Made by a program: the position numbers and the translations under genes. A DNA stretch of 64,000 nt from positions 1,743,501 through 1,807,500 of the forward strand of contig JAPTOF010000004.1 of NCBI GenBank assembly GCA_028554755.1. The letters run 5' to 3'. This stretch comes from Cordia subcordata. Its lineage: Eukaryota; Streptophyta; Magnoliopsida; Boraginales; Cordiaceae. Positions within the stretch are counted from its first letter, which is position 1; each line of letters begins with the position of its first letter. The notes beneath the pieces were generated by a model. It saw only the letters and a list, made by a program, of their open reading frames with translations. It was not told the origin of the DNA and ran no database searches. Below are positions 33,046 through 45,743 of this stretch, in pieces.

Positions 33046-34148
33046 AAACACACATATATATGTAGGTGTGTCTTTGCGTCTTTTTAAAAAGATTTCTTAT
33101 GTTCCGGGTATTTACGTGGATATGGATGTTTTCTTGGTGAATTGATCAATGGGCGAAGAATCTTAATACCTATACATGTTAGGTTTGTACGTGTACAAAA
33201 AAAAAATCCACCGCAACTTGTGAAAAAGTAAATGAAAAGCAAAGGGAAACAGTGAAAGACTTCACATTTTTTATGAAAGAAAAAGAAAAAAAAGAAGCTT
33301 CCCACCCTAGCATTGAAGTGAAATAGGAAAAGACAAAGTAAGCCATTACAATTCTCCATCCTAATTGTGTCAGGTTTCCATTTTTCTTCCATTTCGCCCG
33401 TTAAACTCCACAACCCCACGAAAGTCACAAGTCACACGTCCCCTGGATTCCCTGTCAATCTCTCTCTCTCTCTCACACACACACAGTGACAGACAAGACA
33501 AACAATTGTTTATCTTCAGTTAAGACAAACAAATATTTTCAGATCATCTCAGGCTATTATTCTTTTTTCAACGTATTATTATATAGTAAAATATTGGAAA
33601 ACTGTAAATTGCTTATTCTTTTTTGTGCTTTACATCTAAATTCTTCATATGCAATCATAAACATATTAGCCAATCCCAATACTAATAAAAACTTCAACTT
33701 CCGGGGTACAAAATAGTTAGTAATAAAAACATATGTACTGTAAACAAAGTAATCCAACTGAGAAGTAAGAAACGAGCAGCAGTTAAAGTGGAAAAGGACT
33801 TTGTTTTGGTCCAAAAACAGACCCTTTTGCCTTTGAATGTTTTCTTCTTCTAGACCCCACCTCATCATCTTCTAACTCTGAATTCTTTATATCTTATGCA
33901 ATTCTGTTCTAACCCATTTATGCTCCACCAAAATGCCCCACATGTGATGTATTTAATTACAAGGTAGATAAAAGCAACTATGGGTAGTGATTCTATAATG
34001 ATTTTTAACTGTTGCGTCCGATGATTAAGACTATTTTGTGAATTTTACCGCTATTAAACTTGCTTTATATTGTCACGAGGGAAGCAAGACCCTGTATAAT
34101 TACGTTTCCAATAGTCCTTTCGTGGCAATTCTTTATGCAAAACCAAAG
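33046..34148. other. upstream region of the TBL gene
   Basis: A CT/CA microsatellite lies at 33461-33485. No gene is recognised on either strand; the open frames are AT-rich or low-complexity. Confidence 0.4.
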
Positions 34149-37100
34149 ATGAATGTAACTGAAAACGGATCATCACCAAAAGGCGTCCACACAATGCAAC
34201 ACTTCGAGTTTTTCAAGAAACTGAAGCGCTTGAAGCTTCTTGAGCTGTCCCCAAACGTTCTTGGCTGCTTTCTTTTCACCTTTTCCTTAATCTTCTGTCT
34301 CTTGTTGCTGGATATTAGAACTGCCCAAAGTGGAAAGCATGCATTTTTAGCCACTTGGTTTCTTGGATATAGCAACACTTCATCTTCATCATCGTCATCA
34401 ATATCAATCTTAGAAGGTGGTGGTGGTAAAAGGGAGGTGAACTTTCTTGAAGAAGGTGGTGATAGTTGTGATATCTTTGATGGCAATTGGGTTTGGGATG
34501 AAAGCTATCCACTTTATCAGTCACAGGATTGTATGTTCCTGGATGGGGGTTTTAGATGCTCTGAGAACGGTAGGCCTGATACCTTTTATACCAAGTGGCG
34601 TTGGCAGCCTAAAGATTGCAACTTGCCCAGGTTTGTCTTCAGTTTTCTTCTTATTTTATAGCTCGACAAATTCACGGCTCGTATTAGTTTGTCATAAGTA
34701 CATGTTATCCGTCCTGGTTATCCGTCCTGGACTGTAGTTACAGTTAAGTAATATCACTAGCATCGCTTAGCTCAAGTTTCAGTTGAAACTGTTAACATGA
34801 GCTGGGCTCAGAACCCATTGGGGCGGAGGTCGGGTTGGGGGTGGGACTAGACTAACCAAAGCTGTATAATTGCAAACTGGTTTGGTATGCAATTTCAGAA
34901 ATTATTGTCCTATTTAGTCTATTGTATAACTTAGCATCAGTATATGTTCCTTCTTGTCCAACACTATGTTTAGGTCAACAAGAGCGTATTTGGTTCTGTT
35001 TGTGATGGTTTTGAGTTTATCATTATGATTCGTAACTTTTAATCTGATTGATTGATCAGAGCAACTTAGTCATCTTCATAGTGGCTTATTTGTTAATGAT
35101 TTACATGTTTGCTCTGATTTTTCTTTTCCCATCTCTGGAGTGTTTCTGTAAATATTACCACTTGTGCAGACAGTAACACACTAAAATATAATCATTGAAT
35201 CATTTTGCGGTTTCATTTTATATTAATAAAAAAAATGGTATTAAATTATACAGCTTCCTGCCTTTAGTGTTTTTCTTTTTGCTTCTGCCATGCTGTCTTC
35301 CGTTGCTAAATTTTTCTGTTATTTTTCGATTAAGATACTTCAACCAAAGACTTTAGGTTAATTCAAAGCTTCCTGTCTCACACATATTAGAAATCAAGAA
35401 TGATTGCCAAAGAAAAAGATGGATGGTAACAAACACAAGTATGTTGGCTAGCGAATACACGATTTGCCTTGTGAAATTTTGTTCTCCTAATTGTTTGCTA
35501 TCTGCTTCCAAAATGAGGGGAACGTGATGTTAATTCTTGTTAAACAGTATCCCTCTGAACTTAACAGCACTGAGATTGTCTATCTGATATATAAAGTTAG
35601 TGCCTGTACCTCCATTTTAGAGATAATATTGCTTTCTAGTTTATCCCTCTTATCTCCATTTAAGAATTTATACTTGTGACGTCAAACTTTTGCTGTTCAA
35701 GACCTGTTCTGCTCAGGGTCTTATTCTGACTATTTTGTTGATTTTCTCTACAAAGAGGGTGAAGAAAAATAATATTAATAATACACAGAACCTTATTTTC
35801 TCAGGTATGTATCTGATTCAGTTATTCATTAATTGCAACTTTCAATGGAATAGTTGGTCAATTGGCCTTTTCGTGATCACTAATTGATGAATACTGATGT
35901 CAAGGAATTCATATCAATTGTCGAAGGATTTATGACCAAAAAAGATAAATTGAAAAAGGTTTGCATACATAATGCATACACTGAGAGAGGTATGCTCCGA
36001 AATTTGAGAAGAATAGACATCATTGACTTGCCAGGAATCACCAGAATCTGCAGCTTGAAAGGGATCTCTGACCTGAAACATAATTTTTTGATGATGAATT
36101 CCAAGATCTGGCTGCTTACCGCTTTTGTGTGCTTAAGAACCATTGTTAATGCCCTTTCTTGTGATTGTTTTAGGGGATATGTCTTCTTAGACTTTTAAAC
36201 CAACAAGCAGATATCTTACTGGGTTTTTTTTCCTGCATCTGAAAACAGATTTAATGCTACAGATATGCTGGAGAGGCTACGGAACCGGCGGCTTGTATTT
36301 GTGGGGGACTCAATTGGAAGAAATCAGTGGGAGTCCCTTCTCTGCATGCTATCTTCTGCGATTCCTGATAAGACTTCAATCTACGAAGTCAATGGTAGTC
36401 CAATTACAAAACACACAGGTTTCTTAGTTTTCAAGTTCAGGAATTTCAACTGCACAATAGAATACTACAGATCTCCATTTCTAGTGCCGCAGGGCCGAGC
36501 ACCTGCTGGGTCTCCAGGAAAGGTTAAGATGACTCTGAAGCTGGATTTCATGGATTGGAGCTCCAGTAAGTGGAAGGATGCGGATGTGCTGATTTTCAAC
36601 AGTGGGCACTGGTGGAATTATGAAAAGACCATTAGAATGTAATATTTTTTACTTGTTCATCTTTTATTTGGTTGCATGAGCCTTTAAAATGAATTGCCAG
36701 GCCCCCTGCAATGCACTTTAGGAAGGGTAAAATGCACGAGAAGGAAAGAATGAAAAGGAATCCGTGGAAGAGGAAGTTTGGAGGCTTCCGCTTTACAGTG
36801 TTTGCTTTAATGGGTTAAATTTTAGGCTTGCAGAATATGCGCATTTTGCTTTGTCAATGAGAGTGCTGTCTGAATTGTGGTTCATCTCACTTGTCAGGGG
36901 TTGTTACTTCCAAGAAGGGACGCAGATCAAAATGGAAATGAGTGTAGACAGTGCTTTTCGAAGGTCCCTTGTAACATTGGCAGATTGGATAAATAAAGAA
37001 GTCAATATGACGAAGACCCATGTCTTCTTTCGCAACTATGCTCCTGTCCATTTCAGGTTTGCTTGATTTACCAATCCCACAAAGCTATAGGACCAACTCT

Positions 37101-37990
37101 TTGAACAATATGTAGTTATTACATTCACAATTCTCCTAATTTCATGTGCTTTAGACCTTACTAAAACCATGATGCTGCATATTACGAGGACTACTCACTG
37201 GATACTACCGGTAAGCAAAAGACACCTGGACCTTGACATTAGGAAGATGATTAATAAAATTACTCGTCAGAAAAAGGAAAACATCTAAGTAATAGCAGGA
37301 TGAAGGAAACTAGTCTAGTCTGATAGAAGGGACCAAGAAGCGGAGGTGCAATACTGTGGGTGCTTAAGTATGTGCTAGTGATGCAATTCAGCACACTTGG
37401 ATTTCGCGTTAAATTGTTTATTCTAGTATTTAAGAGGAATCAAGTTGCTAAATTTACAGAGTCTTTAATATGTATTATCCCACCCGTTGATTTTTGTGAA
37501 TGTTATGGTGCAGATCATAAAACGGAGACATATTAAATTACCAATGACTTACGAATATTTAGCTTTCTTCAATGAATATCCTTCTACTGTATGTATTGGA
37601 GTAATTTGTTTAACTTGGTTGAACAGAGGTGGGGATTGGAAGAATGGTGGAAGCTGTCACTTGGAGACGCTACCTGACCTGGGTTTGTCACCGGTATCAT
37701 CAGGCCAATTGAACATTGTGACCGATGTTTTCTCAAACCATTCCAGGAGGCCGCAATTGTGCAGTATGGATTTATTGAATATTACAGGAATGACGTCTCG
37801 GAGAAAGGATGGTCACTTGTCTTTGTATTATTTAGGGCCCAAAAGACCAGCTCCTCTCAATCGACAAGACTGCAGCCACTGGTGTCTCCCTGGTGTTCCT
37901 GATGTATGGAATGAACTTCTGTATGCAGTCTTCCTCAAACGAGAGATTATTCGGCTAGAAAGTGCCACACCTCCAAATTCTCCGCAATAG
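34149..37990 (+). CDS. trichome birefringence-like (TBL) polysaccharide O-acetyltransferase, 464 aa
   Basis: Four exons join in frame: 34149-34630, 36249-36638, 36898-37056 and 37627-37990. A short cytosolic N-terminus precedes one membrane anchor (about 37-55, [18 protein letters not shown]) as expected for a Golgi type II protein. The TBL/PMR5N domain ([16 protein letters not shown], then [14 protein letters not shown]) comes before the PC-esterase domain. That domain has the GDS motif at 180-182 ([10 protein letters not shown]) and the paired DxxH at 425-428 ([18 protein letters not shown]). TBL proteins move acetyl groups onto cell wall polymers such as xylan, mannan or pectin; the substrate here cannot be told. 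The ATG at 34149 was chosen because it gives a normal N-terminus; an ATG at 34194 is an alternative, and the frame is open further upstream without family character. Confidence 0.93.
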
Positions 37991-39641
37991 TAGGTAGACA
38001 GTTTCTGGCTGCACTGGCATCTTATAAAATATTATAGGACTCAGGTAACCTCAAGAAATATGTCAGCTCACATCAAGCATGAATAACATGACAGTTTGCT
38101 TGATATACCAAAGGAGGTGAGACAATAAATTTGACTTCCTTCATTGATGTAAAGACCTTGTGTACTAGGAAGCATTGCAAAATGTTATTAGAGGAGTTCT
38201 GCCGAGCTGATGATCTGGAGGAGTCAAGCACAACTTGCCTGTCCGGAAATCTCAGAATATGCCATTTCAAACATTGTGGGGGAACTGTTGATTAAACGTT
38301 CAACGTTCTCATAGATCATCATAATCTCAGAATTTTCCATTTCAAACATTATGGGGAAATATTGTTGGAATATTCTCATGGATCATCGTTTAACAGGTAA
38401 ATTATTTGTGTCTGCACTTGCTGAACTCTGCAGTTAGACAGACATGATTTGCTTTAGTGATTCTTTTAACAGTAAACATACTCATATTATAGGTTTCTGT
38501 TACATATGTAGCTTTTCTTGTATCTAGAACAGTGCGATCTGCGAAAATGAAAAGTGTATCTGTAAAGATTTCTAAACATTTGTTCATAGGCAAGAAGATA
38601 TTGTTCTGTACTTTTTGCTTCACATGATAATGTCAGTTCAATTTTCTCTCTTGAAGTTCAGAATGGCATGATGAAAATGTTGGTGATTCTGGTGTGTTTA
38701 AAAATTGTGAAAATGACTCGCCCACTGTGGGGTTCGAACCCACGACCACGAGGTTAAGAGCCTTGTGCTCTACCGACTGACCTAGACAGGCTTGGACACA
38801 ACCGTGGTTGTGTCCTAACTCACTCTCTGGAATGCCTTCCAACCACATAGCATAAGCTCAAGCAATCCGGTTTAACAGCCTGCTCATATTTGTTGCCATC
38901 TTCAGATCATGACTATGATCACTTCTCTGTTCCTTTGCCTATGATGATCATCATCATAAACTGTCACAAAATGCTGGGGTTAGTCAATTGGTTGTGCCAT
39001 GTTCTCTATCTCAAGAATAATATAGAAAAATTTAAAGGTTAGCGTTAGTCAAAAAGTTGTATGCATATCAGATAGTTTGTAATATTTTAAGTTATCGTGC
39101 ACTTGAATAATAAATTGGATTGAATATTTTAGACTAATGAATTCGAGACAAGATTGACACTGATCTCGCTTGTGAAAACAATTTAGTCGAAAAATGAGCC
39201 CAAATATTATACTTTTGTATTGCAAGGAGTAAAATTAGCATAAACAAGTTTAGGCAACTCCGGCCGTAATACAAAACCGTGGTTGTACAAACTTAAGGAT
39301 GCACTGAATACACATACCCCTTTAATACACGTCCGTAGACAGATTTTTCAGCTTCATGGACGCTATCCACAATATACGAAGCATTTAATTGGTAATAAAG
39401 TTTCTATCTTTTAGCTTGTTCTTGGTTTCTTTTGTCCCTAAGTAGTGGGCCTTCTGCTTTTTTCTCCAAAAGTTTCTGCCTACTGTGTACAACATCAAAT
39501 GTTGGGACTTTGGACGAGTCCTCTGACGATGATGTTATAATGTTACAAGTAAGATTCGTCAAAAGCGACTGATTGATGATTATAATCAAATACTTATTGG
39601 CCTTTTCATCTTCGCTATGAAATCTTCTTCAACTCAATATT
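37991..39641. other. spacer between the TBL and ALMT 3' ends
   Basis: The 3' ends of convergent genes face each other here. Apart from a tRNA-Lys-like gene, only short overlapping frames are present. A 61-codon minus-strand frame at 39404-39589 lies just past the ALMT stop and could be an alternative tail, but I have no support for it. Confidence 0.4.
38719..38791 (-). tRNA. tRNA-Lys(CTT)-like gene, probably decayed
   Basis: The 73-nt minus-strand sequence folds as a cloverleaf with anticodon loop CTCTTAA (anticodon CTT). The T arm is intact (GTGGG TTCGAAC CCCAC) and a T4 run lies shortly downstream. Several positions break pairing: C7 faces A66 in the acceptor stem, the D stem reads GGTC against GAGC, and A28 faces C42 in the anticodon stem. 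The A box has G where TRGC is expected. The many weak or broken pairs suggest a pseudogene, but transcription is not excluded. Confidence 0.75.
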
Positions 39642-40029
39642 CTAAACTTCTTGGAATTTTGTCTTAAAACAAGCAAGTTCTCCAAGTTCGTCTACTTCTT
39701 TCGCAAGAATCTCAATCTTGTCCGCCATTTCCATTAACAGAAAGTAAAAAGTGGTGACAGCGAGAGTTTCATCTTTTTGTTGTCCTTTGATCCTAGAAAG
39801 AATCTCCATCTGGGTCAAAGATCCTTGTTTCATGGACTGAATCTTAGGAGCTAATACAACCTTGGCTCGACACTTGTTCATTTCCATGATGCTCTCTCCA
39901 AGCTCTCTCAGAATCCATCCCAGGGACAATCCAATAGCTTCACTTGGTTCTCTGATTGCCTGCCTTACCATTTGCGACGGCTGGTGATCATCACAACAAA
40001 TTCAATAAAATAAACCCTGTTAGAAAGAT

Positions 40030-40070
<41 letters not shown>

Positions 40071-43000
40071 ATATCGTATCCTATCTCTGACGGAGTTATA
40101 ATATAATTGACTTCAGGCCTCTCATACAACTAGAAAAAAGGTATCGTACACTAATTATATTGTTTCGTTGTAGCAGTAGCAGTATTTTATACCTGTCTTG
40201 ACGATTTTATGCATTCTTTGAGTGACAGTATGACAGCAGCAATTTCGCGTAGAATCTCTGCAATCTTGAGATATTTCTTCCATGGATAGGAGATCCCAAA
40301 CTTTCCGTGCCAGGGTTCCCATCTAGCGAAGTTTGCCTGAAATTTAAACGTATCATCAACAACTTTAGTCCAATCAGCTTGAGTAATTAGAACCGCTAGA
40401 TCTCGACTTATAATATCATAATTTTACATGAGTAGCGATTAGCGAAGTACCAAGCCTCTATTTTCTTAAAATTCGTAAAGGAATTATCATGTAAAATAGT
40501 AAAAGAGCTAATACCAATTCAGATACGTATTGTTCGAATTCTGAAAATAGATTAAACTTATGTTGTGGATTATAAAAGAAATTGCATTCCTTAATAGAAA
40601 CATGCAATTTAGCAAGTCAAGAAATAAAAAGTCACATTAAAGAAAAGTAAAGAGAAAACGCATTTGTATTTTAGGCAACATGTTCCGATATAGCATGAAG
40701 CATTTTCTCTATCATTTATGTTAAACTACAATTTGAAAACGAAAACTAATTTCATCATGCATGCATTAATCCTCAAATGTCATTTTCTTCGTTTTGACGT
40801 AAAATAAGTGGGTGAAGATAGTGAAGTTGAAAAATAAGTCGTTATATGGAAATGTCTTTATCGGCACGATAATGACAAAATAGAAGAGTGGTACATGTCT
40901 CATCACCCTAAATAAATAAATATCTCTAAGACTAACATGCACTAAAAATTTAAACTTTAAAATCAAAAGACATAAAAATAAAATACGTGGGCAAACATTA
41001 AACTATCATATTAATTTAAAGGGTACTTCTTGCACTTTTTCAGTTTTCTGGTAATTATCTCTTCTTTTACTCTTCAAATTTTCTGATTAAAATAAGTTAG
41101 CATAATTTTTGCTTTCATTCTTTCCTTCTTGTTCATGGTAAGAATTTATTTTCCTAACGTGAAAATCTCTCACTTATATAATAAAAATATTATTTTATGA
41201 AGAAGAATAAAAGAGTGAAGGATAATCTAAATTAAAAATTCTATATAATAAGTTACCCATGAGTGGTAAATATACCAGGGATTCATCAGTGGACTTCGAA
41301 TGCAACACAGACTTGCAGCCACTGAGGTTGACGGTGGGCTGATTTTCCTCCTCGCTTCCAAAGTACTCCTCCAGGCATCCTACATGAACAATTAATATTT
41401 CGGATTATGTCTCTTTTAAATAGAATCATATATGAAACTAAATTTTAACCCTGATAGTTATCAGCTTGAATTATTATTTCTTAAAGATTGATATACAAGT
41501 CAGTATTATTGAAATAATAACACTCTAAAGTTAAAAACTTCAATTAGTTTTTAATTTCTGCAGATACAATTAATATATTTTTGAAACTTAATTACCTTCG
41601 ATGGAGGTCGCGAGTTTTTCGAATTTAGAAGATGTAGAGTGATGAAGCTCGTCACTGGCCCACATGGGAAAGATGAGTAAGCTGGTGAAAATGCAGACCG
41701 CAAAACCCATGCCGATGGTGGAGAGACGCTCTTTGGCCAATTGCATGACGGTGTCAGCCCGCAACCCAGAAACCACCACCAGGTTGAAGGTCAGAATGAA
41801 GATCATGGCTCCATAATCATATCTCCTCTTTATACTTGGCACCATCCTACAGTATGTTGCACCCGCCCCTGTTCATCCATCATAATAATTTTGTCCTTCA
41901 TTAATGGGCTAAATTAAACGAACGATCATTATTATTATATATCCCCTCTTTAATCCTTTTTTTTTTCTATGTAATTGATTTGACATTATACACTCAAATT
42001 TTTATCATATAAATATTAAAAATGAAAGGATGATATCGAACATTACTCACAACCAAATTTTAGTAGTTCGTGGCTACCTACATGGTTTGGTCCTAGCTAC
42101 TAAAGGGGCATGTATGTGAAAATAACAATAGTGCACTATATCGATACTATATATATTACTAGATGATAAGCAGATTTTTTGTGTTAATTACTAATAGGAC
42201 TACAAATATATAGTAATTAGTTATGGTTAAGTTCCACATATATCATGAGAATATTGTTGTGTTTGTGTATGTATGCTTATCTCAAATCTTAAATCAATTA
42301 TATGTTTTTCTTATTTAAATTTTTTAAAAAAGCATATAAGAAACACAACATATGAAATCTAGGATCAATCTTTTTCATATAGAGTATTAGACGATGATTA
42401 TTTATAGTTTTATACAACACTCCACACAACTATATATATATATATAAACAGCGATTTAAACAAGTTACATACGTACTAAGAGAGAGTCAATAATAGTAAT
42501 AATAACTAATTTCGTTAATGGGATAACAAGAGAAAAAAGATGAGTGTAGCATGCAAGTCTTACCAAAAATGAAGACAGAAGAGGCAACAATGACAGCATT
42601 GCCAATCTTCCCAGAATTGTCAGCTAAAATGGCTGCAGCACACCCCAATCCACCTCCCAGTATGGTTCCAATTCCACGGTTAATGCCTTTGCTTAGAGTA
42701 GCACCTGATAGAGATCAATATATTACATATTCATCACATCACTAACAAAATGCATGCCTAGCTATCTCATTCATCATCATCATAAATAGTAACACAAAAA
42801 CAATTATTCTCACACGTGTATATTATAGTTGGTTCTAAACCCTGATGATATCATATCACAAACCTGCATAGAACTCAAAGACCACGACAACAGTCATAAT
42901 AGCCCACATTGCATTCTCTCCCACTTGCTGAAACAACGGGTCGAGTAGATATAAAAGAGACACCAGCACCAAGGCGATCCCAACCTTGATGCTGTGTATC

Positions 43001-43161
43001 ACTTTCTTCATGTCCTGCGTATATTTAAATCCCTTGAGCAATGAAACAAAAGGGTTTTTTTGTTTCTTCTGATCATGAATAATCTTCTTCTGCTCGAGAG
43101 TAGTAGTAGTAGTAGCATTGATCTCTTGATCATTTGCAATGGATGTAACTTTTGAGCTCAT
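39642..43161 (-). CDS. aluminum-activated malate transporter (ALMT) family anion channel, 432 aa
   Basis: Six minus-strand exons join in frame: 43161-42864, 42704-42564, 41868-41596, 41379-41276, 40336-40193 and 39980-39642, all GT-AG. The first half holds about six hydrophobic segments, such as [34 protein letters not shown] and [17 protein letters not shown]. The soluble C-terminal half carries the family WEP motif (residues 278-280, [11 protein letters not shown]). ALMT proteins are anion channels of the plasma membrane or tonoplast that pass malate and other anions; subfamilies serve Al tolerance, guard cells or vacuoles. The name does not prove activation by aluminium here. The length is at the short end of the family, and the C-terminus ends [15 protein letters not shown]. 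Intron 5 carries a TA/TG microsatellite (40029-40071). Confidence 0.93.
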
Positions 43162-45020
43162 GGCTAGCTGCTGAAGACTTTTCTTCTTTCCAATTTTATT
43201 TTATTTTTTTCCCCTTTTCAGTACTGATATAGAGATATTCTAGCTCAGCTTTATCAGTTTGGTAAGGGGGTCGAATTTGACAAGAATGCGACTAGAGAAA
43301 TGTCCATACCATGTTATTTATACAGATGTGGGATAAACAGCAGTTATTGAAGCTGACCCTTTTTGCTTGGCTCAGCATTACGTTGGCCAAAAGATGGTGC
43401 AATGTGGAAATTAAGGATTTTTTTTTTTTTAGCGTTTTATGACTAGTAACTTACTTAAATACGACAACATCAACCCGTAGATCAGTTCAAGGGTAAAATA
43501 ACAACATCTTCTCACACATCAGTTAATTAGACAGAATAACGAGTATCAGATAAATATTCAAAAATTTCATCATAAACATGAAATATTTTATACTTATACA
43601 AATAAAAACTCTCACTTTAGATTCTTAAATTTTTTAGGGCTCAAAATTTAATGAATTATAATTATGATTTATATAGTTACAACAATTTAAGTTATCTTGG
43701 TAACAAGTCTTATTTACCTTGTTTTAACCAAAAAAAAAAAGGAAAATAACTCATAAAGAGTGAAGGCTCCATTAATGTATACTATAAATCTCTCTCTCTT
43801 TTTTTTTTCTCCCATTTATGTTAATTAGTGAATTACAACTATATGATTACTTTTTGGCAACCCTTATTTTTTTCTCTGATTCTTTAGACCAGCAAATGTT
43901 ATTTTTCTTTCTTTTTTTTTTAAAAAAAAAAACCCCCACCCCCAAAAAATTGTTATATTTTTCTCTACTTTTTTTTAAATCAATTTACAACCGTGTTAAT
44001 TATTAGATTTTCCGCATTCCATATTTTTTTCTACCTAATTTAAAAATCTATCACAAGCTCTTTCTCCAATACCAATTTTCATATTTTTTTTCTCTATAAA
44101 ACTTCTTATATTTCAATTTTGAATCTTCACTCTATTTTCAGTATTTGTAATCTTTTTCTAAATTACACTCCATTTTAGCTTTTATTATCTTGTTTTCCTC
44201 TCTTATCACAAGAAAAAAGAAAAATTTTCTTGTTGATTTTTGCAATCAAACTTTTAGTATCATGTTCTTTAATTTTAACCTTTATATATTATAATATACA
44301 TACATGTATACTAATTCTTAAAAAAAACTAAAATTGCAAAAACCGAAAATGAAGATGATAAATATGAAAGGTTAATGATAAAGAAATCAATTTACAAAAA
44401 TAAATTAAGTTACCATTTATTAAATTAATTTTTCATTCTAAACAAATAGCTATCAAATTAATCACATGCTTATTTATTGCTCAAATTCTGTGTGCTTGTC
44501 AAATTCCGTGTGCTTGATTTTCTAACTTATGAAAATAAAACATCATTACCAATTTGTAAACTAATTTGTTGTGCATGTTTTGTGCTTTCTTCAAAATTTG
44601 TACACAAATTTATCTCATAACAAATTAAAAAAAACAAATTGGGGAGTGGGGCAGGGCCCCCCCTAAAGCATATATAGTTCCGTCGCTAATATACATACAT
44701 GTATACTAATTCTTAATTTATTTTCTTTATAAGTATATTTTATTTTTTATAATTCATAAGAATGTAAACATATCTATCGAAAATATGAAAAATCTCATAC
44801 TATAATATAGCTGTAAGCCTCCAAGTCTGTTGAGACAGCCCTAAAATCCTAAGATGCAGCACATCACAACATATGTTTCAAACTAGCCAAATATAAAGTA
44901 ATATTTGTGATTAAAAGAACATAAGCTGGGATGAGAACTTTTGATCACAACTCGACCACGTCACTAAACCCTTGATAGTGGAAGTGGACAATATAATTGT
45001 TTGTGGATTTTTATTTTTAA
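43162..45020. other. AT-rich spacer upstream of ALMT
   Basis: It holds the ALMT promoter and low-complexity DNA. The segment around 44640-44690 (GGGGAGTGGGGCAGGGCCCC, then TTCCGTCGCTAATA) looks like one end of a hAT-type element, but its partner end was not found. Confidence 0.4.
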
Positions 45021-45740
45021 GGGCCTGTTCGGCAAATTTAGCTGTTGGAGTAGCTGATAGCTGTTTGGGTAGTTGATAGCGGTTGTATTTTAGCTGTTAG
45101 CGGATAGCTGTTTAACTAGCTGATTGAATAAAATGTGTTCGGTAAAAATTAGATGTTAAATTAGTTGATGAATGTTAAAGGACATTGATATCATGTTATT
45201 ATTATTATTGTTATTATGATAATTGTAATTACTATTACTATTATAAGAATAAGATAATATATTTCACAATTAAATATTTATTTTCATAATCATATTTTAA
45301 TATTAAAGTATAACTAATTTTTTGATAAAACATTTATATCAATATTACAAAAATTAATCTTAATAGATTCAAAATTATTTTGTTAAAAAACATGTACTAA
45401 TAAAATTTATGTTTTTAATAATGTTGATTATATAGAAATTGAAATTCATTTTTATTTTATTTTTTATTTATATTTGTGAAAGAAAAGATAAAAATATAGA
45501 GAGAGATTGGAAAAAGAACAGAAAAATCAAAATATGCAAAAAGGGTATAATTGCAAAAAAAAACATGAAAAGCTAAAAACTACTTGAAATGCTAAAATTT
45601 TTAACTTTTAATAAACGCTAGTTGAAACGCTAAAAACTACTTGAAACGCTAATTTACCGAACAACAATAATTTAGCTAAATAGTGTTTTGACCAGTCAAA
45701 ACGCTAAACGCTACATGAAAAGTTGTTGCCGAACACGCAC
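45021..45740. mobile_element. PIF/Harbinger-like non-autonomous element
   Basis: The left end GGGCCTGTTCGGCAA and the right end read inward GTGCGTGTTCGGCAA are inverted, with TAA on both sides (45018-45020 and 45741-45743), the usual 3-bp duplication of this superfamily. Internal AGCTGTT/GCTGATAG and AAACGCTA repeats extend the inverted symmetry. There is no transposase frame. Confidence 0.75.
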
Positions 45741-45743
45741 TAA

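Noticed and set aside
35880..36198. Overlapping frames on both strands in TBL intron 1
   Set aside because: They are inside a well-supported intron and have no family resemblance; the TBL exons join correctly without them.
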